DNA from: Listeria floridensis FSL S10-1187
Lineage (GTDB): Bacteria; Bacillota; Bacilli; Lactobacillales; Listeriaceae
Direction of reading: 5' to 3'
NCBI RefSeq assembly: GCF_000525875.1
Contig: NZ_AODF01000028.1
Location: forward strand, 1-64,000
DNA length: 64,000 nucleotides
Part shown: piece by piece, positions 34,547 to 44,818 of the stretch
Layout: each line of letters begins with the position of its first letter
How positions within the stretch are numbered: position 1 is the first letter of the stretch
Notes under the pieces: generated by a model
The model's database searches: none
What the model was told of the DNA's origin: nothing
What the model saw: only the letters and a program-made list of their open reading frames with translations
Position numbers and translations under genes: made by a program

Positions 34547-35255
34547 TTACATCGCAATAAAAGTTATTTTTTCGCTAAGTGAGTTTGCTAGGTCGGTCTT
34601 AAAACGCGCGAAGTCGCGTATGATGATTTTGCGCCCCTTCTTTTCCAAATATCCACGCTCCTCAAGTTCTTGAAATACGTGGCTGACGGTGAATTTTTTA
34701 GAGCGTGAAAAACTTGCGATTAGGGTGAGTGTAACATAGCTTGGGAGCGTAAAACTATTTCCGCTTTGGTGCAGGTCAAGCCGGTAGCAAATCATATATA
34801 GAAAGTAAGCTACTTTATAGGTCGGCTTTAAGCTCAATATGGAAGTGCTTTCCATCAAATACTGGTTGTTCCGCTCGTAAATTTTTAACAACATGCGAAA
34901 AAAAATCGGTTTGTTCGTAAAAACGATCTGCTACAAATTCATAATCAATTTGATAGATGACGCTGTCTTGCAATAATCGGTTTGTGAATTTGTGACGATC
35001 TGAACTTATATGACAGAAACATTGATTATCATGGAAAAGAATAAAAGGTTGTGACATGGTTTTATCGCACACCACTTCGGATAGAACTACACCACTTTTC
35101 ATAATATAAAATGCTCCCGGGCGTGTCTCAAAACGATCTCCTTTTTTTAATTTCCAGATGGTTACATAGTTCTTTGACTTTTTAGTGTTGGCAGCGAGAT
35201 AGCATAAAAATTTAGATACGATTTCTCTGTCTGCTGGAACAGTTGTGTTCATCAT
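34547..35255 (-). CDS. Crp/Fnr family transcriptional regulator (frameshifted)
   Basis: About 236 residues. The N-terminal part (cyclic-nucleotide-binding fold, from 35255) and the C-terminal part (dimer helix plus winged helix with a recognition region around TLPSYVTLTLIASFSRSKK) are in different frames. The break is an A8 run at 34898-34905 (T8 on the coding strand). Removing one base joins FF-R-MLLKIYERNNQYL. Listeria genomes carry many PrfA-like Crp/Fnr proteins, and this is of that type. There is no adjacent target operon, so its regulon is unknown. Confidence 0.8.
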
Positions 35256-35364
35256 TTTTATCCCCGCCTTTCATATTCATTGTATACGAAAAACGGGGAG
35301 TAAAATTATCTCTGCTGATGATTTGCTTTTAAAAAAGATGACAAAAAGTTAACAGATGTTAAAT

Positions 35365-36523
35365 TTATTTAGCTTGGAGCTTCAACTCTTCAATATTAAG
35401 GTATTTTTGCGCAGAAAGTGCTAAGGCACCATAAAGTGTTGAGTTTTCTTCAAGGTAAGTGTTTCGAATGCTTACCCCCGCTGTGAAGCGGCTCGTAAGT
35501 CGCGCTGAAATGAGCTCAATGGTTTGCGGAATTTTACGGGCAACAGAGCTGTTAATAACAACAATTTCGGGGGCATACATCATGATGATATTATTGATGC
35601 CGGTACTTAAAATATCAGCGTATTTTTGAATAAGAATAGCTGCATCGGGATCATTTTCTCGGTAATAGCTTCGAAGCACGTCTGAATCGACTTTCGTAAG
35701 CCCCTTCATCGTCGCGAACTCGTCATAAATTACTTTATTTGAGCCATATTGTTCAAGACAGCCTTTGTTTCCACAGGGGCAAGTGCGGCCGTGTGGTTGA
35801 AAAATCATATGCCCAATTTCGCCTGCTTTCCCGTTATTTCCGCTTTGCAACTTGCCGTACTCGACAATTCCAGCCCCAATTCCGCTGTGCATACTGATTG
35901 AAATCAACTTTTGATATTCCGAGGAAAAGGTATATTCGCCTAGTGCAGATAAATTGGCTTCATTTTCCATATAAACCGGGAATTCATAGCGTGCATCCAG
36001 TTCATCTAGCAAATCTATTTGATCTAAATCATAATAAGGTGTAAAAATGGCTTTTCCGTCATCTACTTGTCCGTGAATCGCAAGCGTCATCCCGACAATG
36101 CCATGCGGTGACGCGGGGCATCCCGATTGAAGTTCTAAAACGATTTTTTCAATCTGTGAAATGACATTGGTTTTCGACACGTTTAGATCTCGTTTGCTGA
36201 TACTTTTTATCACGGTTCCGTCAATATAGGCTAGAAGTGCTTCGATATAGTTGTAGCCGATATCAAAAGCGATTAAAAGTGCCGCTTTTTTATTGAAAGT
36301 AAGCATAATTGGTTTTCTTCCGCCAACGTTAGAGGAATCGCCGATACGCGTTTCAAATACAAGCTCCGTATCAATCAGTTTTTTTTGTAATCGAAGAAAC
36401 GGAAGCCTTGTTTAGTTTTGACAAGTTCGATAGTTCGGCTCGCGATACTTCTTTTTCTTGGATGATGATATTTAAAATTTTAGCTTCATTTTGCTCACGA
36501 ATGGTGTATTTACTTGAAATCAT
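35365..36523 (-). CDS. xylR: Xylose repressor XylR, ROK family (frameshifted)
   Basis: A regulator of about 386 residues. The N-terminal winged helix (MISSKYTIREQNEAKIL, start ATG 36523 after AAAGGAG) is separated from the ROK sugar-binding domain by a frame break in the T8 run at 36379-36386. Removal of one base joins SSITKK-LID and the rest. The ROK domain has the ATP-like phosphate motif AFDIGYNYIEALL and the zinc motif CPCGNKGCLEQYGS. It is divergent from xylA, whose upstream region contains a matching operator. Xylose releases it from DNA in relatives. Confidence 0.9.
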
Positions 36524-36567
36524 AAATCTGCTCCTTTTTTTAATGTCTACTATTAGAATATTTTATT

Positions 36568-36605
36568 TGAAAGCGGTTGACAATTATTTTGTAATCGTTT
36601 ACTAT
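36568..36605 (+). promoter_or_regulatory. Promoter of the xyl operon with cre-like overlap
   Basis: TTGACA (36577-36582) and TACTAT (36600-36605) with 17-base spacing. TGAAAGCGGTTGACA (36568-36582) overlaps the -35 and partly matches the CcpA cre consensus, so catabolite repression is plausible but not certain. Confidence 0.65.
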
Positions 36606-36617
36606 TCTTTATGTAAG

Positions 36618-36643
36618 TTAGTTTAACGTACAAATAAACCTAA
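36618..36643. promoter_or_regulatory. XylR operator
   Basis: TTAGTTTA (36618-36625) and TAAACCTAA (36635-36643) form an inverted repeat just downstream of the promoter. It resembles the TTAGTTTG...CAAACTAA xylO of Bacillus. A bound repressor would block transcription of xylABPQ. Confidence 0.7.
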
Positions 36644-36672
36644 GTCAAATTTATTCCGAGGAGGAAGTTAAA

Positions 36673-37980
36673 GTGAATTATTATCCAAATATCGAGAAAA
36701 TCAAGTTTGAGGGAACAGAATCAAAGAATCCATTTGCGTTTCGACATTATAATCCTGAAGAAGTAGTTCTGGGGAAAACAATGAAAGAACATTTGCGTTT
36801 TGCGGTCTGCTACTGGCATACGATGACACAAGACGGTTCTGATCCATTTGGAAACGCTGTCAACAAGCGACCTTGGTTTGGTAAAACTGCAATGGATACG
36901 GCAAGAAATCGTGTGGAGGCATTCTTCGAGCTGTTAGAGAAACTCGGTGCGGAATACTTTTGCTTCCATGATGTCGATATTGCACCGGAAGGCAACTCGC
37001 TTGAAGAATTCTTTCAAAATATTGATGAAATCACAGATTTGATCAAGCAAAAAATGGATGAAACGGGGATCAAGTTGCTGTGGAATACGGCAAACATGTT
37101 TTCAAATCCACGTTTTGTAAGCGGTGCCGCGTCGACCAATCAAGCAGAGGTTTTTGCAATTGCTGCTGCGCAAGTGAAGAAAGGGCTTGATGTTTCGAAA
37201 AAACTTGGTGGCGCAAACTACGTTTTCTGGGGTGGGCGTGAAGGCTATGAAACACTGCTTAATACGGATATGAAGTTTGAACAGGATAACATCGCCCGGT
37301 TGTTTAAGATGGCCGTAAATTATAGCGAGAAAATTGGTCATAAACCGCAATTTCTAATTGAACCTAAACCAATGGAACCTTCGAAACATCAATATGATTT
37401 TGATGCAGCAACCACACTTCAATTCATTCAAAAATATGGTCTTGAAAATGACTTTAAATTAAATTTGGAAGCCAACCATGCAACACTTGCGGGACACACA
37501 TTTGAGCATGAGCTCACTGTTGCACGAATTAATGGTGCGCTTGGATCAATTGATGCCAATCAAGGAGATGTTTTGCTCGGTTGGGATACAGATGAATTCC
37601 CAACGAATATTTATGATGTTACTTTGACGATGCGCGAAATTCTTGAAAATGGTGGAATTGCACCTGGTGGGATTAATTTTGACGCTAAGGTACGTCGATC
37701 TGCTTTTGATGTGGAAGACTTATTCCTTGCTCATATTGCAGGAATGGACACGTTTGCAAGAGGGCTTAAAAATGCAGCTAAACTTAAACAAGATGGTTTT
37801 TTAGAAGAGCTTATAGCTGAAAGATATGCTTCGTTCCAAACGGGAATTGGTGCTTCTATTCTAGCAGATCAAGAAGATTTGGAATCGCTCTCTACATTTG
37901 CGCTGGAACACGAAGATGCGGAAGTGAAATCAAGCCATATCGAATATGTGAAAAATGTTTTGAATGATTATATGAAATAA
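36673..37980 (+). CDS. xylA: Xylose isomerase
   Basis: A 435-residue metal-dependent enzyme that converts D-xylose to D-xylulose. Motifs are FCFHDVDIAPEG (catalytic His/Asp), VFWGGREGYETL, LIEPKPMEPSKHQYD (metal Glu) and EANHATLAGHTFEHE. It starts at GTG 36673 after GAGGAGG. It is first in the operon xylA-xylB-xylP-xylQ. Confidence 0.97.
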   Translation: MNYYPNIEKIKFEGTESKNPFAFRHYNPEEVVLGKTMKEHLRFAVCYWHTMTQDGSDPFGNAVNKRPWFGKTAMDTARNRVEAFFELLEKLGAEYFCFHDVDIAPEGNSLEEFFQNIDEITDLIKQKMDETGIKLLWNTANMFSNPRFVSGAASTNQAEVFAIAAAQVKKGLDVSKKLGGANYVFWGGREGYETLLNTDMKFEQDNIARLFKMAVNYSEKIGHKPQFLIEPKPMEPSKHQYDFDAATTLQFIQKYGLENDFKLNLEANHATLAGHTFEHELTVARINGALGSIDANQGDVLLGWDTDEFPTNIYDVTLTMREILENGGIAPGGINFDAKVRRSAFDVEDLFLAHIAGMDTFARGLKNAAKLKQDGFLEELIAERYASFQTGIGASILADQEDLESLSTFALEHEDAEVKSSHIEYVKNVLNDYMK

Positions 37981-38011
37981 ATTAAAAACGGGGAGGAAAG
38001 GAGGACATAAA

Positions 38012-39506
38012 ATGAGTTATGTGCTTGGGATTGATCTTGGGACTAGTTCGCTAAAAGGTGTTGTCATGACTAAAATAGGAACAGAAGTAGCTTCTGCCAC
38101 ATCTAGTTATCCGCTTTTGGTACCTGAGAAGGGTTATTCTGAACAGGACCCGCTTGAATGGATTACAGCTTTTCGTTCTGTCATACAAGAGCTTTTAAGT
38201 AAATGGCCTGATTTAAAAGGCGAACTTGAAGGGATCAGCTTTTCAGGGCAAATGCACAGTCTTGTCTTGTTAGATCAAACAGGAAACCCGCTTCGAAATG
38301 CTATTTTGTGGAATGATGTTCGAACGACAGAACAATGTGACCAGATTGCAGCGGAAATGGGCAGTGAATTGATTTCGCTAACGAAGAACAGGGCGCTGGA
38401 AGGTTTTACTTTGCCGAAAGTGTTGTGGGTGCAAAAACATCAACCAGAAATTTGGCGGGAAACTAAACATCTGCTTTTACCGAAGGACTTTTTGGGTTAT
38501 TATTTAACAGGAAACTTTCAAATGGATTATTCGGATGCAGCTGGAACGCTTTTGCTTGATGTCGCAGAACAAACTTGGTCTGAACCGATTTTAACGAAAT
38601 TTGGAATTGAAGTGGGGATACTGCCTGAGCTGATTGCGGGCGCAGATCTTCGTGGAATGATGAAGCCGGAGCTGCTTGCTGAATTTGGTTTTACGAAGCC
38701 GATCAAGATTTTTGGTGGTGGTGCGGATAATGCTTGTGCGGCACTAGCTGCTGGGATTGTAACGCCGGAACTCGGTCTAGCTTCCATCGGAACAAGCGGT
38801 GTCTTCCTTTCCTGTGAGCCGGATGGAAATGTGGATTATCAGGGGAAACTGCACTTTTTTTAACCATGTTTCAAAGAACAAACATTATTCAATGGGCGTG
38901 ACGCTTGCAGCTGGGAATAGCTTGGAGTGGTTCAAGCGGACTTTTGCAGATGGCGTTAGCTTCACAGATTTGTTAGCGGAAATCGGGTCCGTCAAGCCGG
39001 GATCGGGCGGATTGCTTTTTACCCCATATATTGTTGGAGAAAGAACACCATATGTGGATAGCCGCGTGCGAGGAAGCTTTGTCGGAATCGATACGCACCA
39101 CGAGCTGAAACATTTTACGCGGAGCGTGCTTGAAGGGATTACGTTTTCGCTTAAAGATAGTCAAATGATCATGAAAGAAACAGCAGGAAAACAATTTAGC
39201 AAAATTATTTCAGTGGGTGGAGGTGCGAAAAATCGGGACTGGCTACAAATGCAAGCGGATATTTTTGACACACCGATCGCTACACTGCAAACGGAACAAG
39301 GACCGGCTTTTGGAGCCGCGATGCTTGCCGGGATCGGATGCGGTTGGTTTAAGTCGGAAGAGGACGCCGCACGCGAACTGATTCATTACCGAGAAACGAT
39401 TTATCCCAATTCAGAGAACAGCCAGATTTATCAGAAGCTCTATCAGATTTACAGGCAGGTTTATCCGCAAACACGGACAATTTGCCACGAGTTAGTGAAG
39501 TTTTGA
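38012..39506 (+). CDS. xylB: Xylulokinase (frameshifted)
   Basis: A FGGY family kinase of about 497 residues that phosphorylates D-xylulose for the pentose phosphate pathway. The first part (to 38863) contains LGIDLGTSSLK and the substrate box FSGQMHSLV. After a break in the T7 run 38855-38861 the second part gives HYSMGVTLAAGNSLEW and the phosphate motif SVGGGAKNRDWLQMQAD. Removing one T gives LHFFNHV at the joint. AGGAAAGGAGG precedes the ATG. Confidence 0.92.
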
Positions 39507-39544
39507 ACTTTTAGTAGAGAAGATAAGAGAAAGAAGGAGCGAAA

Positions 39545-41011
39545 ATGGAACAAAAAAGTGAAAATCTGGCTGGTGGAACGGTCAGTATTGGCAAAGCAAG
39601 AGCTGTAAAAGGAAATCAAGTTCCTTGGAAGGAGCGGATTGCCTATGCGATGAGTGATTTTGGCTGTAATACGGTTTTCCAAATTTTAGGAACCTATTTC
39701 TTAGTTTTTTGTACGGATACGCTTGGAGTGGCTGTAGCAGCAACCACTGGACTATTTGCTTTGACGGCAATTATTGATTCGATTGATGGGGTTTTCTGGG
39801 GACAAATGATTGATCGGACGCATACGAAATGGGGCAAGTCCCGTCCGTATTGGCTATGGTTTAGTATCCCGTTTGCTGTTTTTTGTGTGATGGCGTTTTC
39901 GGCACCAAGCTTCATTATGGGAAGTGAAACGGCCAAAATTATTTGGATTTATATCGCCTACATCGGCGCGAAAGTTTTGTATTCAGCCATTAATATTCCA
40001 GTAACTTCAATTTTGCCAGCTTTGACATCAAATCCGAAAGAACGTGTAACGTTATCTACGATTCGGCAATTTTTTGGAAATTTTGGTTCTGCTTTGTTCT
40101 TGCCGCTTACTCTGCCAGCAGTTGCATTTCTTGGTACGATGGTGGGAGACGGAGAAAGTGGTACGAAATCAGCGCCCGGTTGGACGATTTGGGCGATCAT
40201 TTTAGGGGTTATCACTGTAATTGCGATGTTCACAGCATTTCGAGGTACGAATGAGCGTGTCGTAACACGAGACTCGAAGCGTTCTGTTCCAATGCGTGAG
40301 AGTGTAAAAGCGATTAAAGGAAATTATCCATGGTTTATTATTATCTTTATTAACTTTGTATTCTGGGGAGCTTTTGCCATTCGTTCAAGTGCGCTTCCTT
40401 ATTATTTCAAATATAATCTGGGTCAAGAAGCACTTGGCTCGCTGACGTTGCTTGGAACAGTTTTACAACTGGCAACAACTGCCCTTGTTCCATTTTTCGT
40501 TGGAAGAATCGGAAAGCGTAACACGATGATGATCGGGATGGTTGGAACGATTCTTTCACAGCTACTTTTATTTTTATCAGAAAAAACAGGCGGCAATGTG
40601 CCGATTATCTTAATTGCAGTCGCTTGTTTCTATCTCAGTCAAGGTTTGATCGGTGCCCTTATTGCCGTTATGCTCTCAGATGCAGTTGACTTTGGCGAAT
40701 GGCGCAACGGTATTCGGGCAGAAGGTTTTGTTACTTCTTTTTCATCATTTTCAGCGAAACTGGGTATGGGAATTGGCTCGATGATTTTAGCTGCTGTGCT
40801 TGCGATGGGACATTACATTGAATCAACAGGTGGAAGTGCTGTGACACAACCTGATTCGGCTCTTAATTCGATTTCACTTGGGTTCATCTGGATTCCGCTT
40901 TTAGGTTATGTTTTATCAGCTGCGGCACTAGCGTTTAATAACGTGGACAAATTTGAAGATCAAATGGCGAGAGAATTGGAAGAAAAACATGCACGTGAAC
41001 TTGCTGAATAA
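39545..41011 (+). CDS. xylP: GPH family pentoside:cation symporter (XylP-like)
   Basis: A 488-residue membrane carrier with about 12 helices. It has the GPH family N-terminal signature (WKERIAYAMSDFGCNTVF) and the loop GVFWGQMIDRTHTKWGKSRPYW. XylP of Lactobacillus pentosus imports isoprimeverose, and the gene order here with an alpha-xylosidase next to it is the same. Xylose or other xylosides are alternative substrates. The preferred name is by context. Confidence 0.88.
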   Translation: MEQKSENLAGGTVSIGKARAVKGNQVPWKERIAYAMSDFGCNTVFQILGTYFLVFCTDTLGVAVAATTGLFALTAIIDSIDGVFWGQMIDRTHTKWGKSRPYWLWFSIPFAVFCVMAFSAPSFIMGSETAKIIWIYIAYIGAKVLYSAINIPVTSILPALTSNPKERVTLSTIRQFFGNFGSALFLPLTLPAVAFLGTMVGDGESGTKSAPGWTIWAIILGVITVIAMFTAFRGTNERVVTRDSKRSVPMRESVKAIKGNYPWFIIIFINFVFWGAFAIRSSALPYYFKYNLGQEALGSLTLLGTVLQLATTALVPFFVGRIGKRNTMMIGMVGTILSQLLLFLSEKTGGNVPIILIAVACFYLSQGLIGALIAVMLSDAVDFGEWRNGIRAEGFVTSFSSFSAKLGMGIGSMILAAVLAMGHYIESTGGSAVTQPDSALNSISLGFIWIPLLGYVLSAAALAFNNVDKFEDQMARELEEKHARELAE

Positions 41012-41035
41012 TATAGAAGTTAAAGGAGAATTAAA

Positions 41036-43276
41036 ATGAAATTTACTGATGGATACTGGTTAAACAGAGAACAATATGTAATTGAAAATCCGGCGGAAGT
41101 TTATGAAGCAAACATTGTGAAAGACGAAGCTGGTCATGATTCACTACTGGCTTACGCCACTTACCGTAAAATCATTGAACGCGGGAACACGCTGAATGTT
41201 GGAAATACAACGCTACGTGCTTATTCCCCAATGGAAGATGTCATCGGAATTCGCTTAACACATTTCGATGTAAATGATAAAAATCCGCGCTACGAGCTTT
41301 ATCCAGATCAAGCTGTTAATCCAGAAGTAACGATTGATGAAGGTGAAGTAGATGGTCAAGGTGCTGGTGTTCGGACGGGAAAAGCAACGCTTCGGTCAGG
41401 AAGTCTAAGTGCTAGTTTGCCGCTTCATGGCGGATTTAGATTGGCATTTCACTATACCGATGCAGAAGGTAATGTGAACGAGCTAACGGCTTCTGAGCAT
41501 GCGGCGCAAGCTTCCATCGACGACCTAACAGCTGGTGCGATGTATCCAGGCAGCGTTTCCGGTGCGCAAGCGAACTACGGAGATGCGCGCCAAGCGGGAC
41601 TTCACTTGAGACGTTCTAAACACTTTATGCGGGAAATGTTAAATATTGATGTCGATACTAAAATTTATGGGACTGGTGAACGTTTTACGCCATTTGTTAA
41701 AAACGGTCAAACAGTGGATATTATCAATAAAGATGGAGGAACCGGATCAGAACAATCCTATAAAAACATTCCGTTTTATCTGGCTTGTAAACCGGGGATA
41801 AACGGAAAAGACGGACTTTACTACGGCGTTTTTGTGAATCATAGTCAGCCAGTAAGTTTTGAAATTGCATCAGAAAACGTTCATCGCGTCCAATTTTCAA
41901 CAGAAGGCGAGCATTTGGAATACTATATTGTGGCTGGTAAATCCGCCAAAGATGTGCTTGGTAAATTTAACAAGCTGACGGGCGGAGGAACACTTCCACC
42001 AGCATGGACATTCGGACTTTGGCTCTCCACTTCCTTTACGACCGACTACTCGGAAGAAACAGTGATGAAATTCATTGATAGGATGGAGGAGCGCGAGTTA
42101 CCACTAGATGTGTTCCATTTTGATTGCTTCTGGATGAAAGGATTTGAATGGAGTAACTTTGAATGGGATCAAGATGCGTTTCCAGATCCAAAAGGTTTGC
42201 TTAGCCGTTTGCATGACCGCAACTTAAAAGTCTGTATCTGGATCAACCCTTATATCGCGCAAAAGTCGCCGCTTTTTAAGGAAGGGGCAGAAAAAGGCTA
42301 CTTTATTCAGCATGAAGATGGTACACCTTGGCAGTGGGACTTATGGCAAGCAGGCAATGCTTATGTTGATTTTACCAATCCAGATGCAGTTGCGTGGTAT
42401 CAAGGCTACCTTGATCGTTTGCTTGATATGGGTGTGGACTGCTTCAAGACGGATTTTGGTGAACGTATTCCAATGTATGATGCGAAGTTCCATGACGGGT
42501 CGAATCCGCAAGGGGCACATAATTTCTATACACATCTTTATAACCAAGCGGTTTATGATGTATTGAAGAAGAAAAAAGGCGAAAGTGAAGCTGTTGTATT
42601 TGCAAGAAGTGCTACGGTTGGCGGACAGCAATTCCCGGTGCATTGGGGAGGAGATAATGTTTCTAGCTACACCTCAATGGCAGATACGCTACGTGGCGGA
42701 TTGTCGTTCCTTGTTAGTGGCTTTAATTTCTGGAGTCATGATATCGGCGGCTTTGAAGAAAGTACTCCGGCCGATCTTTACAAGCGCTGGACACAGTTTG
42801 GGTTGCTATCTTCACATTCGCGCTACCACGGCAATATTCAGTACCGTGTTCCTTGGCTTTTTGACGAAGAAGCTGTGGAAGTCACACGCAAATTTACGAA
42901 ACTTAAGATTCAAATGATGCCTTATCTCTATCCGCAAGCAGAAAAAGCTGTGCAAGAAGGGATTCCGCTTATGCGCCCGATGTTCCTTGAGTTTCCGAAT
43001 GATCCGAATACGTATACGCTTGATTTGCAGTATATGCTTGGCGACAGCCTGCTAGTTGCTCCGATTTTCAACAAGGAAGGTGTTGCGCGTTTCTACTTGC
43101 CAAAAGGAACCTGGACGCGGCTTGTAAGTGATGCGGGAATGGAACAGACGGTTGAATCAAGTGGCGAATGGTTTGAAGAAACACACAGCTTCCTGAGTTT
43201 GCCTTTATTCGTACGAGAAGGGCACGAAGTGAAGCTTGATAAGACACTGAAACGGGCGGCAGATTTTAAAGGATAA
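41036..43276 (+). CDS. xylQ: Alpha-xylosidase, GH31
   Basis: A 746-residue cytoplasmic glycoside hydrolase (no signal peptide) that releases xylose from isoprimeverose and related alpha-xylosides. It has an N-terminal beta domain (about 1-320), a TIM barrel with the nucleophile Asp473 in FKTDFGERIP and the acid/base Asp540 in HWGGDN, and C-terminal beta domains. Its place behind the transporter supports alpha-xylosidase over alpha-glucosidase. It ends the operon before a strong terminator. Confidence 0.9.
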   Translation: MKFTDGYWLNREQYVIENPAEVYEANIVKDEAGHDSLLAYATYRKIIERGNTLNVGNTTLRAYSPMEDVIGIRLTHFDVNDKNPRYELYPDQAVNPEVTIDEGEVDGQGAGVRTGKATLRSGSLSASLPLHGGFRLAFHYTDAEGNVNELTASEHAAQASIDDLTAGAMYPGSVSGAQANYGDARQAGLHLRRSKHFMREMLNIDVDTKIYGTGERFTPFVKNGQTVDIINKDGGTGSEQSYKNIPFYLACKPGINGKDGLYYGVFVNHSQPVSFEIASENVHRVQFSTEGEHLEYYIVAGKSAKDVLGKFNKLTGGGTLPPAWTFGLWLSTSFTTDYSEETVMKFIDRMEERELPLDVFHFDCFWMKGFEWSNFEWDQDAFPDPKGLLSRLHDRNLKVCIWINPYIAQKSPLFKEGAEKGYFIQHEDGTPWQWDLWQAGNAYVDFTNPDAVAWYQGYLDRLLDMGVDCFKTDFGERIPMYDAKFHDGSNPQGAHNFYTHLYNQAVYDVLKKKKGESEAVVFARSATVGGQQFPVHWGGDNVSSYTSMADTLRGGLSFLVSGFNFWSHDIGGFEESTPADLYKRWTQFGLLSSHSRYHGNIQYRVPWLFDEEAVEVTRKFTKLKIQMMPYLYPQAEKAVQEGIPLMRPMFLEFPNDPNTYTLDLQYMLGDSLLVAPIFNKEGVARFYLPKGTWTRLVSDAGMEQTVESSGEWFEETHSFLSLPLFVREGHEVKLDKTLKRAADFKG

Positions 43277-43320
43277 ATAAAATGGCAAGAAGCTGAACGG
43301 GGTTTCTTGAAGCCGAATTT

Positions 43321-43353
43321 AAGCTGGGCAAACTTGTTTGCCCAGCTTTTTTT
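43321..43353 (+). terminator. Terminator of the xyl operon
   Basis: AAGCTGGGCAAAC pairs with GTTTGCCCAGCTT (loop TT), followed by a T run of more than seven. Confidence 0.9.
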
Positions 43354-43447
43354 CAAAAAAATAGTTGTTCAATTTTCGTAAGTAATTTCTTCTGAAAAAG
43401 GTATAATAACACCATAAAGTTTATTTTTGGGAAGGAGCGCTCGAGAA

Positions 43448-44504
43448 ATGGTGATTTCAGAAGGAAAGAAAAAAGGAATTTTATCAAGCGCTTGTTGAAA
43501 GGAACCCGCAATATGACGGCATATTCTTTGCGGGAATCAAAACGACAGGAATTTTTTGCCACGCGACGTGTACGGCTAGAAAACCGAAGTTTGAGAACTG
43601 TGAATTCTTTTTATCGGCAGAGGAAGCGCTTTTAGCAGGGTTCAGACCTTGTAAACGCTGTACGCCGCTTTTTTATCCGAACAGTATTCCAAAAGAAGTA
43701 GAGGAACTTGTTGCAGCGGTTGAAAAGCACCCAGAAAAGCGCTGGAAGGAGGCTGATTTTCACGAGCTTGGAATTCATTCGGCAACAGCGCGGCGTAAAT
43801 TTAAAGAGACTTATGGGATGACTTTTGTGCAATATGCGCGTTCGCGCCGGATGGGGCTTGCCTTTAAAGAAATTTTAGCAGGGAAAAAAGTGATTGACCA
43901 ACAAGTTTCGTTTGGATATGAATCGTCGAGTGCATTCAATGATGCGTTCACAAAGATTATGGGGAATCCGCCAAAGCATACGGATGTAACACTTATGAGT
44001 GCCAAAGTTATTGCAACGCCGATTGGACGAATGCTTAGCTTGACAGATGGAGAGAGGCTTTATCTGCTTGAATTTATGGACCGGCGGGGCTTGGAACGTG
44101 AAATTGAAAAGCTAAGAATACGTTATAATGCTCGAATTTTATTTGGCGAAACGAAGCTTGCTGTGAAGCTCGAAGAAGAACTGGAAGAGTATTTTCATGG
44201 TGCGCGCAGTACATTTACAATACCGCTTCAAATCGCGGGAACGTCGTTTCAAGAGCAAGTTTGGCAGGTTTTGAAAGAGATCCCACCGGGTGAAACTTGG
44301 AGCTACCAAGATATTGCGAACAAACTTGGGAACTCGAAGCTTGTAAGAGCAATCGGGAATGCCAATGGAAGGAATCAAATCGCCATCTTGATTCCTTGTC
44401 ATCGTGTGATTAAAACTAATGGAGAAATTGGCGGTTATGGAGGCGGTGTTTCACGGAAGAAGTATTTGCTTGAGCTTGAGGCGGTTAATGTTGATGCGAA
44501 ATGA
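43448..44504 (+). CDS. ada: Bifunctional Ada: methylphosphotriester sensor and O6-alkylguanine methyltransferase (frameshifted)
   Basis: The N-terminus (ATG 43448 after AAGGAG) breaks at the A6 run 43469-43474. Removing one A gives a continuous protein of about 352 residues. The Ada zinc domain has FFAGIKTTGIFCHATCTARKP and FRPCKRCTP (four Cys). An AraC-type HTH follows (TARRKFKETYGMTFVQYARSRR), then the methyltransferase with IPCHRVIKTNGEIGGYGGG, whose Cys accepts the alkyl group. All catalytic cysteines are intact. Relatives activate their own gene after methylation. It is a single gene with its own terminator. Confidence 0.9.
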
Positions 44505-44511
44505 AGCTAAG

Positions 44512-44563
44512 CCAAAAAGCAGTTTTCTATGGTATTTAATTACATAGGGAACTGCTTTTTTTT
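44512..44563 (+). terminator. Terminator of ada
   Basis: AAAAGCAGTT(TT)CTATG pairs with CATAG(GG)AACTGCTTTT around a loop of 14 bases, then T8. Confidence 0.85.
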
Positions 44564-44818
44564 ATTATTTCTTGTGCCATCAAGCGGGACAGATTTCTTT
44601 TCTATATCTGATAAGAGAAAAGGATTTATTTTGTGAAAAGTTCAACTTTTAATACGCTGAGATATCAAGGCTTTTAAAAAAGTTGTATAAATGTAACTAT
44701 ATTAAGTGAATATCGGGGGTTTGACGAAAAATTTCACGGATTGGACACAGAGTTTTATTATGTGTTTTGCTAAAATTGAAAGTATAGAAACAGAATTCAG
44801 CATAGAGGTGAGTGCGTA

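Noticed and set aside
36408-36626. 72-residue plus-strand ORF
   Set aside because: It is the complement of the xylR N-terminal region, which has a real RBS and HTH on the minus strand.
38855-38861. Programmed frameshift in xylB at the T7 run
   Set aside because: Many unrelated genes in the window are broken at similar runs, so sequencing error is more likely than recoding. The same holds for potA and potB.
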